This document shows positions 1 through 10,611 of a stretch of 64,000 nt of DNA, piece after piece; the first letter of the stretch is position 1; each line of letters begins with the position of its first letter. The stretch covers positions 2,666,001-2,730,000 of the forward strand of contig NZ_JBEGIK010000001.1 of assembly GCF_040675855.1 (NCBI RefSeq), written 5' to 3'. The stretch comes from Microbacterium sp. LWH3-1.2. Its GTDB lineage: Bacteria; Actinomycetota; Actinomycetes; Actinomycetales; Microbacteriaceae. Both the position numbers and the translations under genes were made by a program. Under the pieces are notes generated by a model that worked only from the letters and a program-made list of their open reading frames with translations, had not been told where the DNA came from and ran no database searches.

Positions 1-473
1 CGCCTCTCACCGACGGCGCGACGATGTCGCTGCTCGCCGGCGGGGGCGCCGTCAAGGAGCTGGGCTTGAAGCCGAAGATGAAGCTCGTCTCGTTCGCCTT
101 CGCGGGCGTGCAGCCCGAGATCATGGGCATCGGCCCGATCCCGTCGACCGAGAAGGCGCTCAAGAAGGCGGGCCTGAGCGTCGACGACATCGGCCTGTTC
201 GAGCTGAACGAGGCGTTCGCCATCCAGGTGATCTCGCTGCTCGACCACTTCGGCATCGCCGACGACGACCCCCGAGTCAACCAATGGGGCGGCGCCATCG
301 CGGTCGGCCACCCGCTCGCCGCGTCCGGCGTGCGCCTGATGATCCAGCTCGCGGCCCAGTTCGCCGAGCGCCGCGACGTGCGCTACGGACTCACCGCCAT
401 GTGCGTCGGTCTCGGCCAGGGCGGCTCCGTCATCTGGGAGAACCCGTTCTTCGACGGCAAGAAGCGGAAGTGA
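1..473 (+). CDS. fadA: acetyl-CoA C-acyltransferase (thiolase), C-terminal part, cut by window edge
   Basis: This is the C-terminal end of a thiolase, the last enzyme of a beta-oxidation turn, which splits 3-ketoacyl-CoA with CoA. The reading frame is open from base 3 and runs through PLTDGAT at the window edge, so the 5' end lies outside. Visible family signatures are the NEAFA motif, the GGAIAVGHPLAASG motif with the catalytic histidine, and CVGLGQGG with the C-terminal catalytic cysteine. The nucleophilic cysteine of the N-terminal half is outside the window. The gene is followed directly by fadJ; a GTG at 470 would overlap its TGA by 4 bp, so the two are almost certainly cotranscribed. 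FadA-type rather than AtoB-type is inferred from the FadJ neighbour. Confidence 0.9.
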   Translation, partial: PLTDGATMSLLAGGGAVKELGLKPKMKLVSFAFAGVQPEIMGIGPIPSTEKALKKAGLSVDDIGLFELNEAFAIQVISLLDHFGIADDDPRVNQWGGAIAVGHPLAASGVRLMIQLAAQFAERRDVRYGLTAMCVGLGQGGSVIWENPFFDGKKRK

Positions 474-484
474 GTGACACGACG

Positions 485-2644
485 ATGACGAACACCGTCT
501 CCGAACAGTACGAACACATCGACTTCTCCCCCATCGTCGCCATGACCGACGGCGAGGTGGTCACGCAGTCGCGGGTGCGCGACATCCGTCTGCCCTCCGG
601 CAAGGTGCTGGCACTGGTCACCCTCGACAACGGCCGAGACCACACCCGCCCGAACACGCTCGGCCCCGCCACGATGTTCCAGCTCGGCGAGACGCTCGAC
701 GCGCTGAAGGCACGGGCGGCCGCCGGCGAGATCCAGGCGGTCGGCATCACAGGCAAGCAGTACATCCTCGCCGCCGGCGCCGACCTCAGTGACATCAGCA
801 AGGTCGGCTCGAAGGACGACGCCCGCAGGGTTGCCCAGCTCGGCCACAAGGTGTTCGGCAAGCTCTCCGAGCTGGGCGTGCCCGCGTTCGCGTTCGTGAA
901 CGGGCTGGCGCTCGGCGGTGGCCTCGAGATCGCACTCAACTCCACGTATCGGACGGTGGATGCCTCGGCCGCGGCGATCGCGCTTCCCGAGGTGTTCCTC
1001 GGCATCATCCCCGGCTGGGGCGGCGCATACTTGCTGCCGAACCTCATCGGCATCGAGAACGCGCTCGAGGTCGTGATCTCGAACCCGCTGAAGCAGAACC
1101 GCATGCTCAAGCCGCAGCAGGCGTTCGACTACGGAATCGTGGACGCGATCTTCCCCGCTGCGAACTACCTCGAGGACTCGCTGGCGTGGGCCGACGGCGT
1201 GCTCGGCGGGAAGATCAAGGTCGACCGGAAGAACGTGCCGGGCAAGATCGAGCGCCTCACCAAGTGGCCGATCGCGATCAAGATGGCGCGCGGCATGCTC
1301 GAGTCCAAGATCGGCACCGTGCCCAAGTCCCCGTACGTGGCTCTCGACCTCCTCGACAAAGCGCGCAACGGCTCGAAGGCGGAAGGCTTCGCACGTGAGG
1401 ACGAGGCCCTCGCCGAGCTCATCACGGGCGACCAGTTCGCCGCATCCATGTACGCCTTCGATCTGGTGCAGAAGCGGGCTAAGCGTCCGGTCGGCGCTCC
1501 CGACAAGGAGCTCGCGAAGAAGGTCACCAAGGTCGGCATCATCGGCGCCGGCCTCATGGCCAGTCAGTTCGCGCTGCTGTTCGTGCGCAAGCTGCAGGTG
1601 CCGGTGCTCATCACCGACCTCGACCAGGCGCGCGTCGACAAGGGCGTGGCGTACATCCACGACGAGATCGGCAAGCTCGAGGCGAAGGGCCGGCTCGACG
1701 GCGACTCCGCCAACAAGCTGCGCGCACTCGTCACGGGCACGACCGACAAGAGCCTCTACGCGGACTGCGACTTCGTCATCGAGGCCGTCTTCGAAGAGGT
1801 CGGTGTGAAGCAGCAGGTGTTCGGAGAGATCGAGAAGATCATCGCGGAGGACGCGATCCTCGCCACCAACACCTCGTCGCTGTCGGTCGAGGAGATCGGT
1901 GCGAAGCTCGTCCACCCCGAGCGGCTCGTGGGCTTCCACTTCTTCAACCCGGTCGCGGTCATGCCGCTCATCGAGATCGTGAAGACGCCGCAGACCTCGG
2001 AGAGCGCACTCTCGACGGCATTCGTGGTCGCGAAGAACCTGGGCAAGAACGCGGTGCTCACCGCCGACGCGCCCGGCTTCGTCGTCAACCGCCTGCTGGC
2101 GAAGGTCATGGGCGAGGCTGCGCGTGCCGTGTACGAGGGCACCCCGGTCGGCGACGTCGAGAAGGCGTTCGCACCGCTCGGCCTGCCGATGGGGCCGTTC
2201 CAGCTCATCGACCTGGTCGGCTGGAAGGTCGCCGCACACGTGCAGGACACGATGGTGCGCGCCTTTCCCGAGCGGTTCTATGCGAACGAGAACTTCCACG
2301 CGCTCGCGGAGCTGCCCGAAGTCGTCGAGAAGGACAAGGGCGGCCGCGTGACCGGCTGGACCAAGGCGGCGGAGAAGGTGCTCAAGCCTGCGGTGGGCTC
2401 GTCACCGGCCTCCGCCGACGAGATCCTGCGCCGCGTGCAGGACGGGCTCGCACAGGAGATCAAGATCATGCTCGACGAGGGCGTGGTCCCCGAGGTCGAG
2501 GACATCGACCTCTGCCTCATCCTCGGCGCGGGCTGGCCGTTCATCGACGGCGGCGCATCGCCGTATCTCGATCGAGAGGGCGCCTCCGAGCGCGTCTTCG
2601 ACGACACCTTCCACCATCCGGTGATCACGGGCATCGCAGGCTGA
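485..2644 (+). CDS. fadJ: trifunctional-type 3-hydroxyacyl-CoA dehydrogenase / enoyl-CoA hydratase
   Basis: A 719-residue multifunctional beta-oxidation alpha subunit. The N-terminal crotonase domain (about residues 1-300) shows the oxyanion-hole segment ILAAGADL, GLALGGGLEIAL and IPGWGGAYLLP. A Rossmann NAD-binding domain begins near residue 345 at IIGAGLMASQ, followed by the dehydrogenase signature GFHFFNP with the catalytic histidine, and a C-terminal 3HCDH domain. Length fits the FadB/FadJ family. It forms a complex with the thiolase encoded just upstream. ATG 485 is chosen because the MTNTVSEQY sequence looks like a normal N terminus. GTG 470, which overlaps the thiolase stop as GTGA, is a real alternative adding 5 residues. 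A strong palindromic terminator follows. Confidence 0.93.
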   Translation: MTNTVSEQYEHIDFSPIVAMTDGEVVTQSRVRDIRLPSGKVLALVTLDNGRDHTRPNTLGPATMFQLGETLDALKARAAAGEIQAVGITGKQYILAAGADLSDISKVGSKDDARRVAQLGHKVFGKLSELGVPAFAFVNGLALGGGLEIALNSTYRTVDASAAAIALPEVFLGIIPGWGGAYLLPNLIGIENALEVVISNPLKQNRMLKPQQAFDYGIVDAIFPAANYLEDSLAWADGVLGGKIKVDRKNVPGKIERLTKWPIAIKMARGMLESKIGTVPKSPYVALDLLDKARNGSKAEGFAREDEALAELITGDQFAASMYAFDLVQKRAKRPVGAPDKELAKKVTKVGIIGAGLMASQFALLFVRKLQVPVLITDLDQARVDKGVAYIHDEIGKLEAKGRLDGDSANKLRALVTGTTDKSLYADCDFVIEAVFEEVGVKQQVFGEIEKIIAEDAILATNTSSLSVEEIGAKLVHPERLVGFHFFNPVAVMPLIEIVKTPQTSESALSTAFVVAKNLGKNAVLTADAPGFVVNRLLAKVMGEAARAVYEGTPVGDVEKAFAPLGLPMGPFQLIDLVGWKVAAHVQDTMVRAFPERFYANENFHALAELPEVVEKDKGGRVTGWTKAAEKVLKPAVGSSPASADEILRRVQDGLAQEIKIMLDEGVVPEVEDIDLCLILGAGWPFIDGGASPYLDREGASERVFDDTFHHPVITGIAG

Positions 2645-2660
2645 CGCCGGGAAGATCGAA

Positions 2661-2690
2661 GGGGCGCATCCTCCGCGGAGGATGCGCCCC
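2661..2690. terminator. bidirectional terminator between fadJ and dxs
   Basis: A 30-nt inverted repeat with perfect 14-bp arms (GGGGCGCATCCTCC) around GC, placed 17 bp after the fadJ stop and 27 bp from the end of convergent dxs. It can serve both genes. No T-tract follows, as is usual for GC-rich actinobacteria. Confidence 0.8.
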
Positions 2691-2716
2691 GTTCGACGCG
2701 GCTGCGCCGCGCGACT

Positions 2717-4669
2717 CTAGTGGCGCTCCTCGCGCGACAACGTCGGGATCACGGGGATCTCGCGGGTCTCGGCGCCGCGGGCGACCGGGATGCGGGTGCC
2801 GAGCACCTGCGCGACGACGTCCTGTGCGATCCTCGCCGGTGTGAGGCCCGCGTCCTCGAGGATCTGCTCGCGGCTCGCGTGGTCGATGAACTCGTCCGGC
2901 ACGCCGAGCTCGTCGACCGCGGTGTCGACGCCCGCCTCACGGAGCACCTGGCGCACGCGGGTGCCGATGCCGCCGACACGGATGCCGTCCTCGATCGTGA
3001 TCACGAGACGGTGGGATGCTGCGAGCTCGACGATCGAAGGCTGTACCGGGACGACCCACCGCGGGTCGACGACGGTGGCGCCGATGCCCTGCGCGCGCAG
3101 GCGCTCGGCGACGTCCACCGCGATGTGCGCCATCGGGCCGATGCCGACCAGCAGCACGTCCTGTGCGTCGGAGCGCATCAGCACGTCCACGCCGTCTTCG
3201 AGCCGCTCCAGGGCTGCAAGCTCGGGGCTCACGCCGCCCTTCGGGAAGCGGATGACGGTGGGCGCGTCGTCGACGGCGACGGCCTCACGCAGCTCCTCGC
3301 GCAGGCGAACCTCGTCACGGGGCACAGCGATGCGGATGTGCGGCACGATCTGGAGCATCGCGAGGTCCCAGATGCCGTGGTGGCTCGGGCCGTCGGGGCC
3401 GGTCACGCCGGCACGATCGAGCACGAAGGTGACTCCCGCGCGATGGAGCGCGACATCCATCAGCACCTGGTCGAACGCGCGGTTCATGAACGTCGCGTAG
3501 ATCGCGACGACCGGGTGCAGGCCGCCGAACGCCAGGCCGGCCGCCGACGCGACGGCGTGCTGCTCGGCGATGCCCACGTCGTACACGCGGTCGGGGAACC
3601 GCTGCGCGAAGGGCAGCAGACCTGTGGGGCGCAGCATGGCCGCGGTCATCGCGATGACGTCGTCGCGCCGGTCGCCCACGTGCACGAGCTCGTCCGCGAA
3701 GACGTCGGTCCAGGCGGTGCCGGCGGCCGCGCCGAGGGACTCGCCGGTGATCGGGTCGATCTTGCCCACGGCGTGGAACTGGTCGGCCTCGTCTTCGACG
3801 GCGGGTGCGTAGCCCCGCCCCTTCTCGGTGATCGCGTGGACGATGACGGGCGCGCCGTACTCCTTGGCGAGTTCGAGCGTCTCGATGAGCGTCGGGAGGT
3901 CATGCCCATCCACCGGCCCGAGGTATTTGATGTCGAGGTTCGAATACAGTGCCGCGTTGTTCGTGAACCGCGACAGGAAGCCGTGCGTGCCGCCGCGCAC
4001 GCCGCGGTAGACGGCGCGGGCGGCGGGGCCGAGCTTGCGGAACAGCGTGTCGGAGCCGCGGTGCAGGTTGCGGTACGAATCCGCGGTGCGGACGCGGTTG
4101 AGGTAGCGCGCCATGCCGCCGATGGTCGGGGCGTACGAGCGCCCGTTGTCGTTGACGAGGATGACCAGGTTGCGGTCGTTGTCGTCGGAGATGTTGTTGA
4201 GCGCCTCCCACGTCATGCCGCCCGTGAGCGCGCCGTCGCCGACGACGGCGACCACGTGCCGGTCCTTGCGGCCGGTGCGGGTCAGGGCGCGAGAGACGCC
4301 GTCCGCCCAGCTCAGCGAGCTCGAGGCGTGGGAAGACTCGACGACGTCGTGCGGGCTCTCGGAGCGCTGCGGATAGCCTGCGAGGCCCTCGCGCGCGCGC
4401 AGCTTCGTGAAGTCCTGACGCCCCGTGAGGAGCTTGTGAACATAGGACTGGTGACCCGTGTCGAAGATCATCGGATCGTTCGGCGAGTCGAACACGCGAT
4501 GGAGCGCGATCGTCAGCTCGACGACACCGAGGTTGGGGCCCAGGTGACCGCCCGTGCGTGCGACGTTCTCGACGAGGAAGCCGCGGATCTCTTCCGCGAG
4601 CTGCTCGAGCTGATCGAGGCTCAGTGCGTCGAGGTCGCGGGGTCCGGTGATGGACGACAGCAGCGACAT
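2717..4669 (-). CDS. dxs: 1-deoxy-D-xylulose-5-phosphate synthase
   Basis: Makes 1-deoxy-D-xylulose 5-phosphate from pyruvate and glyceraldehyde 3-phosphate, the thiamine-diphosphate-dependent entry step of the MEP isoprenoid pathway (menaquinone, polyprenols, carotenoids). The 650 residues match the family. Visible are GHQSYVHKLLTG near the N terminus, the ThDP-binding VVGDGALTGGMTWEALNN segment, the transketolase pyrimidine domain with DRAGVTGPDGPSHHG, and a C-terminal transketolase domain. The start at 4669 has a clear AAAGGAGC ribosome-binding site. A TAGACT -10 hexamer lies at 4704-4709 on the same strand, so the gene has its own promoter. Confidence 0.96.
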   Translation of the reverse strand: MSLLSSITGPRDLDALSLDQLEQLAEEIRGFLVENVARTGGHLGPNLGVVELTIALHRVFDSPNDPMIFDTGHQSYVHKLLTGRQDFTKLRAREGLAGYPQRSESPHDVVESSHASSSLSWADGVSRALTRTGRKDRHVVAVVGDGALTGGMTWEALNNISDDNDRNLVILVNDNGRSYAPTIGGMARYLNRVRTADSYRNLHRGSDTLFRKLGPAARAVYRGVRGGTHGFLSRFTNNAALYSNLDIKYLGPVDGHDLPTLIETLELAKEYGAPVIVHAITEKGRGYAPAVEDEADQFHAVGKIDPITGESLGAAAGTAWTDVFADELVHVGDRRDDVIAMTAAMLRPTGLLPFAQRFPDRVYDVGIAEQHAVASAAGLAFGGLHPVVAIYATFMNRAFDQVLMDVALHRAGVTFVLDRAGVTGPDGPSHHGIWDLAMLQIVPHIRIAVPRDEVRLREELREAVAVDDAPTVIRFPKGGVSPELAALERLEDGVDVLMRSDAQDVLLVGIGPMAHIAVDVAERLRAQGIGATVVDPRWVVPVQPSIVELAASHRLVITIEDGIRVGGIGTRVRQVLREAGVDTAVDELGVPDEFIDHASREQILEDAGLTPARIAQDVVAQVLGTRIPVARGAETREIPVIPTLSREERH

Positions 4670-4703
4670 CCCCGCTCCTTTCCGGCCCGGGAAGGGCTCT
4701 GCA

Positions 4704-4709
4704 AGTCTA
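4704..4709 (-). promoter_or_regulatory. -10 element (TAGACT) of dxs
   Basis: TAGACT on the minus strand, 34 nt before the dxs ATG. It matches the TAGRCT hexamer repeated before many genes in this window. No convincing -35 was found. Confidence 0.55.
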
Positions 4710-4722
4710 CCCGGGGCAGGAA

Positions 4723-4756
4723 GGGGGACCGGATGCCGCGCAGCACCCGGTCCCCC
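4723..4756 (-). terminator. terminator after aconitase
   Basis: Inverted repeat with 10-bp arms (GGGGGACCGG / CCGGTCCCCC) and a 14-nt loop, 12 bp downstream of the aconitase stop and just upstream of the dxs promoter. Confidence 0.6.
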
Positions 4757-4768
4757 GTGAATCAGCTG

Positions 4769-7597
<2,829 letters not shown>

Positions 7598-7704
7598 GTC
7601 TGTCTCCTTCGTCGGCGGCGGGATCGTGCCGGAGTCCGGCAACCCCATCTTCCCCCGCACCGGAGCCCTCGGCTAGTGAGGCCGACCTAACGGACCGGAG
7701 GAAA

Positions 7705-7726
7705 TTTATCTTGATGTCGAGATAAA
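7705..7726. promoter_or_regulatory. 22-nt near-palindrome upstream of acnA, candidate operator
   Basis: The sequence reads TTTATCTTGAT followed by GTCGAGATAAA; 9 of 11 positions pair between the arms. It is AT-rich in a GC-rich setting, sits between the DUF3159 stop and acnA, and is 108 bp before the acnA GTG. In corynebacteria aconitase is repressed by the TetR-family AcnR; whether this site serves an AcnR-like, MarR-like or other regulator cannot be told from the sequence. Confidence 0.55.
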
Positions 7727-7730
7727 TGTA

Positions 7731-8519
7731 TCACTTCGCCGTGCGCGGATAGAGCGCGCGCACGGCGAGCCATGTGACCGCGACCAATGGCGCGAACAGG
7801 GGCAGCCCCATGATCAGCTTCAGGGTGCCGAGCGCGGTGACGTCGCCGGCGAAGTACAGAGGCACCTGCACGATCAGGCGGAGTGCGAACAGCCCCGCCC
7901 AGGCGATCGACAGCCAGAAGAAGACGCGCCGCTTGCGTTTGACGGCGCGCCACGCGGTGCCCTCGCCCATGAGGACGCCCACCGCAAGACCGATGAGCGG
8001 CCACCCGATGAGTGCCGAGACGAGGAACGCGGTGCCGTAGAGCGTGTTGGTGAGGAAGCCGGGGATGAAGCTGTCCTCTCCCCTGCCGGTCCACAGGGAC
8101 AGCCCTGCGGCCGCCGCGGCCGCGATCAGGCCGCCGATGGCGGCGCTCGCGGACTGCCGCTGGATGAGGCGAACGATGGTGAAGACCGCGGCGAGCCCGA
8201 CCGACAGCCCGAGGCTCAGCGGGAGGTTGCCGGAGCGGACATCAGGGTCGGGGTCGTAGGTCGCCGTCCATGCGACGAGGAACACGACGCCCGGAAGGAC
8301 GGACTCGAGGATGCCGCGCCAGCCGCCCATCGCGGCCCACACGGCATGCCCCGTGCTCTTGCCCTCGGCCGGGTCGAGACCCGCGCGGCGCGCAGCGCCG
8401 CCCAGTGCGGCGCCGAGCATCTCGGACGCCGAGGGTGCAGCATCCGTTCCGTCCGTGTCGCCGGCAGGGGCGTGCGCGGCGGGCTCCGCCGCGTCGTCGG
8501 GGCGTGAGGTGTCGCTCAC
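7731..8519 (-). CDS. DUF3159 family integral membrane protein
   Basis: A 262-residue membrane protein of the actinobacterial DUF3159 family; function unknown. After a hydrophilic, Ala/Asp-rich N terminus of about 60 residues there are several hydrophobic segments, for example ILESVLPGVVFLVAW, LPLSLGLSVGLAAVFTIV, AAIGGLIAAAAAAGLSLW, TLYGTAFLVSALIGWPLIGL, FFWLSIAWAGLFALRLIV and LIMGLPLFAPLVAVTWL. The GTG start at 8519 overlaps the stop of the upstream DUF3710 gene in a GTGA arrangement, and dut-DUF3710-DUF3159 form a translationally coupled operon. Longer readings of the frame to 8855 would overlap DUF3710 and are not credible. The operon pairing is commonly seen in actinobacteria. Confidence 0.85.
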   Translation of the reverse strand: MSDTSRPDDAAEPAAHAPAGDTDGTDAAPSASEMLGAALGGAARRAGLDPAEGKSTGHAVWAAMGGWRGILESVLPGVVFLVAWTATYDPDPDVRSGNLPLSLGLSVGLAAVFTIVRLIQRQSASAAIGGLIAAAAAAGLSLWTGRGEDSFIPGFLTNTLYGTAFLVSALIGWPLIGLAVGVLMGEGTAWRAVKRKRRVFFWLSIAWAGLFALRLIVQVPLYFAGDVTALGTLKLIMGLPLFAPLVAVTWLAVRALYPRTAK

Positions 8520-9115
8520 GCCGAGCCCGGCGTCGCCGGCATCTTCAGCGGGATGAGGTCGCGTGGCGGCATCGGCGAGCCGCCGCGGACGACCACGATC
8601 GACCGGAAGAGGTCTTCCACGGCAGCGGCGGCCTCCACGTCGGCCGTGGCCGCACCGCCGATGACGCCGCGCAGGAACCAGCGCGGTCCGTCGACGCCGA
8701 CGAAGCGGGCCAGGCGCTTGCCGGCCGTGCCGTCGGGGCCGGCGATGACGGGCACCTCGGCGAGGAGTTCCGGACCGAGCGGTCCTTCCCGCTCCTCGAC
8801 GCGGCCGCCCTGCTGGCGGATCTGCTGGCGGATCTGCTCGCGCGTCTCTTCCCACAGGCCCGCTGAACGCGGCGCGGCGAACGGCTGCACCTGAAGGGTC
8901 GATCCGGCGTAGTCCAGTCCGACGGCGACGATGCGCTTGGTCTGCTCCTCGACCTCGAGGCGCAGGTTCAGGCCCTCGCGCGGGAGGATCTTGATCCCGC
9001 CGAGATCGATGTACGGACGGACCGGGTTGGCCTCCGACTCGTCGAACGGGCCGATGGAGGCGCGGTCGTCGGGTGCGACCTTGCGCGGTCCGTCGACGGA
9101 TGAGGGGTCGGTCAT
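8516..9115 (-). CDS. DUF3710 domain-containing protein
   Basis: A soluble 199-residue protein of the actinobacterial DUF3710 family, function unknown. Recognisable parts are GPFDESEANPVRPYIDLGGI near the N terminus, EGLNLRLEVEEQTKRIVAV, the EETREQIRQQIRQQGG helix, and VDGPRWFLRGVIGG towards the C terminus. The ATG at 9115 overlaps the dut stop by ATGA, and its own stop overlaps the DUF3159 start by GTGA, so translation of all three genes is coupled. The conserved placement after dut is known for the family; a link to nucleotide metabolism is only a guess. Confidence 0.87.
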   Translation of the reverse strand: MTDPSSVDGPRKVAPDDRASIGPFDESEANPVRPYIDLGGIKILPREGLNLRLEVEEQTKRIVAVGLDYAGSTLQVQPFAAPRSAGLWEETREQIRQQIRQQGGRVEEREGPLGPELLAEVPVIAGPDGTAGKRLARFVGVDGPRWFLRGVIGGAATADVEAAAAVEDLFRSIVVVRGGSPMPPRDLIPLKMPATPGSA

Positions 9116-9564
9116 GCGAGGACTCCGTCCTTCTGATAGCCCGTGGAGCCGAAGCCCCCCTCGCCGCGCACGCTGTCGGGGAGGGTTTCCACGGGGATGA
9201 ACACGGCGCGCGGGACGGGCATCACGATGAGCTGGGCGATGCGGTCGCCCACGGCGATGTCGTGCGCGTTCGTGGCATCGGTGTTCAGCAGGATCACCTT
9301 GATCTCGCCGCGGTAGCCGGCGTCGATCGTTCCCGGCGCGTTCACGATCGTGATCCCGTGCTTGGCGGCCAGGCCGCTGCGCGGCACCACGAACGCGACG
9401 CAGCCGTCAGGCAGCGCGATCCGCACGCCGGTGCCGACGAGGGCGCGCTCACCGGGTTCGAGGCGCACCGCCTCGGCGGCGACGAGGTCGGCTCCGGCGT
9501 CCCCGGGGTGCGCGTACACCGGAACGTCGGGGGCGATAATGGGGACGTCCACCGTTTCAGTCAC
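9112..9564 (-). CDS. dut: deoxyuridine 5'-triphosphate nucleotidohydrolase (dUTPase)
   Basis: Hydrolyses dUTP to dUMP and pyrophosphate, keeping uracil out of DNA and supplying thymidylate synthesis. All five trimeric dUTPase motifs are visible in 150 residues: PGDAGADL (1), RSGLAAKHG (2), NAPGTIDAGYRGEI with the catalytic aspartate (3), DRIAQLIV (4) and RGEGGFGSTG (5). The GTG start at 9564 has no Shine-Dalgarno; a TACCCT -10 ends exactly 6 nt before it, which predicts a leaderless transcript. It is the first gene of the dut-DUF3710-DUF3159 operon and is divergent, by only 12 bp, from the DUF3093 gene. Confidence 0.96.
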   Translation of the reverse strand: MTETVDVPIIAPDVPVYAHPGDAGADLVAAEAVRLEPGERALVGTGVRIALPDGCVAFVVPRSGLAAKHGITIVNAPGTIDAGYRGEIKVILLNTDATNAHDIAVGDRIAQLIVMPVPRAVFIPVETLPDSVRGEGGFGSTGYQKDGVLA

Positions 9565-9570
9565 CCAACG

Positions 9571-9576
9571 AGGGTA
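9571..9576 (-). promoter_or_regulatory. -10 element (TACCCT) of leaderless dut
   Basis: TACCCT on the minus strand with 6 nt between the hexamer and the dut GTG, the same spacing seen at seven other genes in this window. The same bases precede the divergent DUF3093 ATG. Confidence 0.5.
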
Positions 9577-10080
9577 ATGCAGAACTCAACGCCCCACGCC
9601 GGTGCCCGGACCGGCCGCGTCGACGGCTATCGCGAGCGGCTCGGCCCGTCACTGTGGATCCTGGTCGCGGCGGGGATGGCGGCGCCGATGGTGGCGCTCG
9701 TCGTCACGCCGATCGACACGACCGTCGCACTCGTCGTGGGCGCAGCCGTCGGCATCCTGCTGATCGCGCTGCTGATCCTGGCGGCCCCCGTCGTCGAGGT
9801 CCGGGACGGCGAGCTGCGAGCGGGACGCGCGCACATCGGCGTGGAGTTCCTCGGCGCAGGAGAAGCGCATGCCGGGGAGGACGCGCGCCATGCGCGCGGT
9901 GCAGGACTGGACCCGCGGTCGTGGCATCTCATCCGGGGCGGGATCGACCCAGTCGTCGTGTTCCCTGTGACGGATGCCGATGATCCGACGACCGCGTGGG
10001 TGATCTCCTCGCGGACGCCGGACCGACTGGCCGCCGCGGTGCGGCGGGCTCAGATCACGCGGCGCACTCAGTACAGATAG
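9577..10080 (+). CDS. DUF3093 family membrane protein
   Basis: A 167-residue protein of the actinobacterial DUF3093 family, unknown function. Two adjacent hydrophobic helices (LWILVAAGMAAPMVALVV and ALVVGAAVGILLIALLILAA) are followed by a soluble region containing VEVRDGELRAGRAHIGVEFLG and ending in SSRTPDRLAAAVRRA. ATG 9577 is chosen because it lies just outside divergent dut and follows GAGGG; upstream readings of the frame run antisense through dut. Its 3' end overlaps the convergent DUF4193 gene by 26 bp. Confidence 0.82.
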   Translation: MQNSTPHAGARTGRVDGYRERLGPSLWILVAAGMAAPMVALVVTPIDTTVALVVGAAVGILLIALLILAAPVVEVRDGELRAGRAHIGVEFLGAGEAHAGEDARHARGAGLDPRSWHLIRGGIDPVVVFPVTDADDPTTAWVISSRTPDRLAAAVRRAQITRRTQYR

Positions 10081-10348
10081 GGCCGTCGGCGGTCTCGTGA
10101 TCGAGCTGCGAGCGGTGCTTCACGAGGAAGCAGTTCGAACAGGTGAACTCGTCCTCCTGGGCGGGCAGAACGACGACGTCGAGCTCGAGGTCCGACAGGT
10201 CGGCACCGGGCAGCTCGAAGCCCGACGGGTTGTCGGCGTCCTCCACATCGACCGAGCCCGAGAGCTTGTCGGGAACGCGCTCCTTGAGCGCCTCGATCGA
10301 CTCGCTGTCGTCCTCGGTCTTGCGGGGGGCGTCGTAATCGGTGGCCAT
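10055..10348 (-). CDS. DUF4193 family small zinc-ribbon-like protein
   Basis: A 97-residue acidic protein of the actinobacterial DUF4193 family. Four cysteines in the C-terminal third, as CSNCF and ICTEC, look like a treble-clef or zinc-ribbon metal site, with RSQLDHE between the pairs. The N-terminal half is acidic and probably disordered. ATG 10348 gives the family-typical MATDYDAPRKTEDDSESIEAL start. Function is unknown, but the family is very widely conserved in actinobacteria. It overlaps the 3' end of DUF3093 tail to tail. Its own promoter should lie in the 263-bp gap up to sepH. Confidence 0.85.
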   Translation of the reverse strand: MATDYDAPRKTEDDSESIEALKERVPDKLSGSVDVEDADNPSGFELPGADLSDLELDVVVLPAQEDEFTCSNCFLVKHRSQLDHETADGPICTECAA

Positions 10349-10611
10349 GCGTGAAGATCTCAACTTCCGGGTATTCGCGGTTGCGCTCGCCCTTGCGGGC
10401 GGCGATAGTTTGCACGACCATTTCCCTTTTCGCAAATGCGATCGGGCACGATCCTGACCGTGCGTTCGCGTGAAACTCGCGGCACGCGCGGGATATTCCC
10501 GGCCCTCGTGGTGCGCTATGACACGATGGGGCGGACAGGCGGGCTCTGAAGCCGTGAAGTCCGCCGGACCAGCGCAGCCAAGAGCCGGCACGAGAAGCAG
10601 GGAGCGTCCGC

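Noticed and set aside
383..2299. A 638-residue minus-strand frame antisense to fadJ
   Set aside because: Shadow of fadJ; no motifs, no ribosome-binding site, Arg/Glu/Asp-rich composition.
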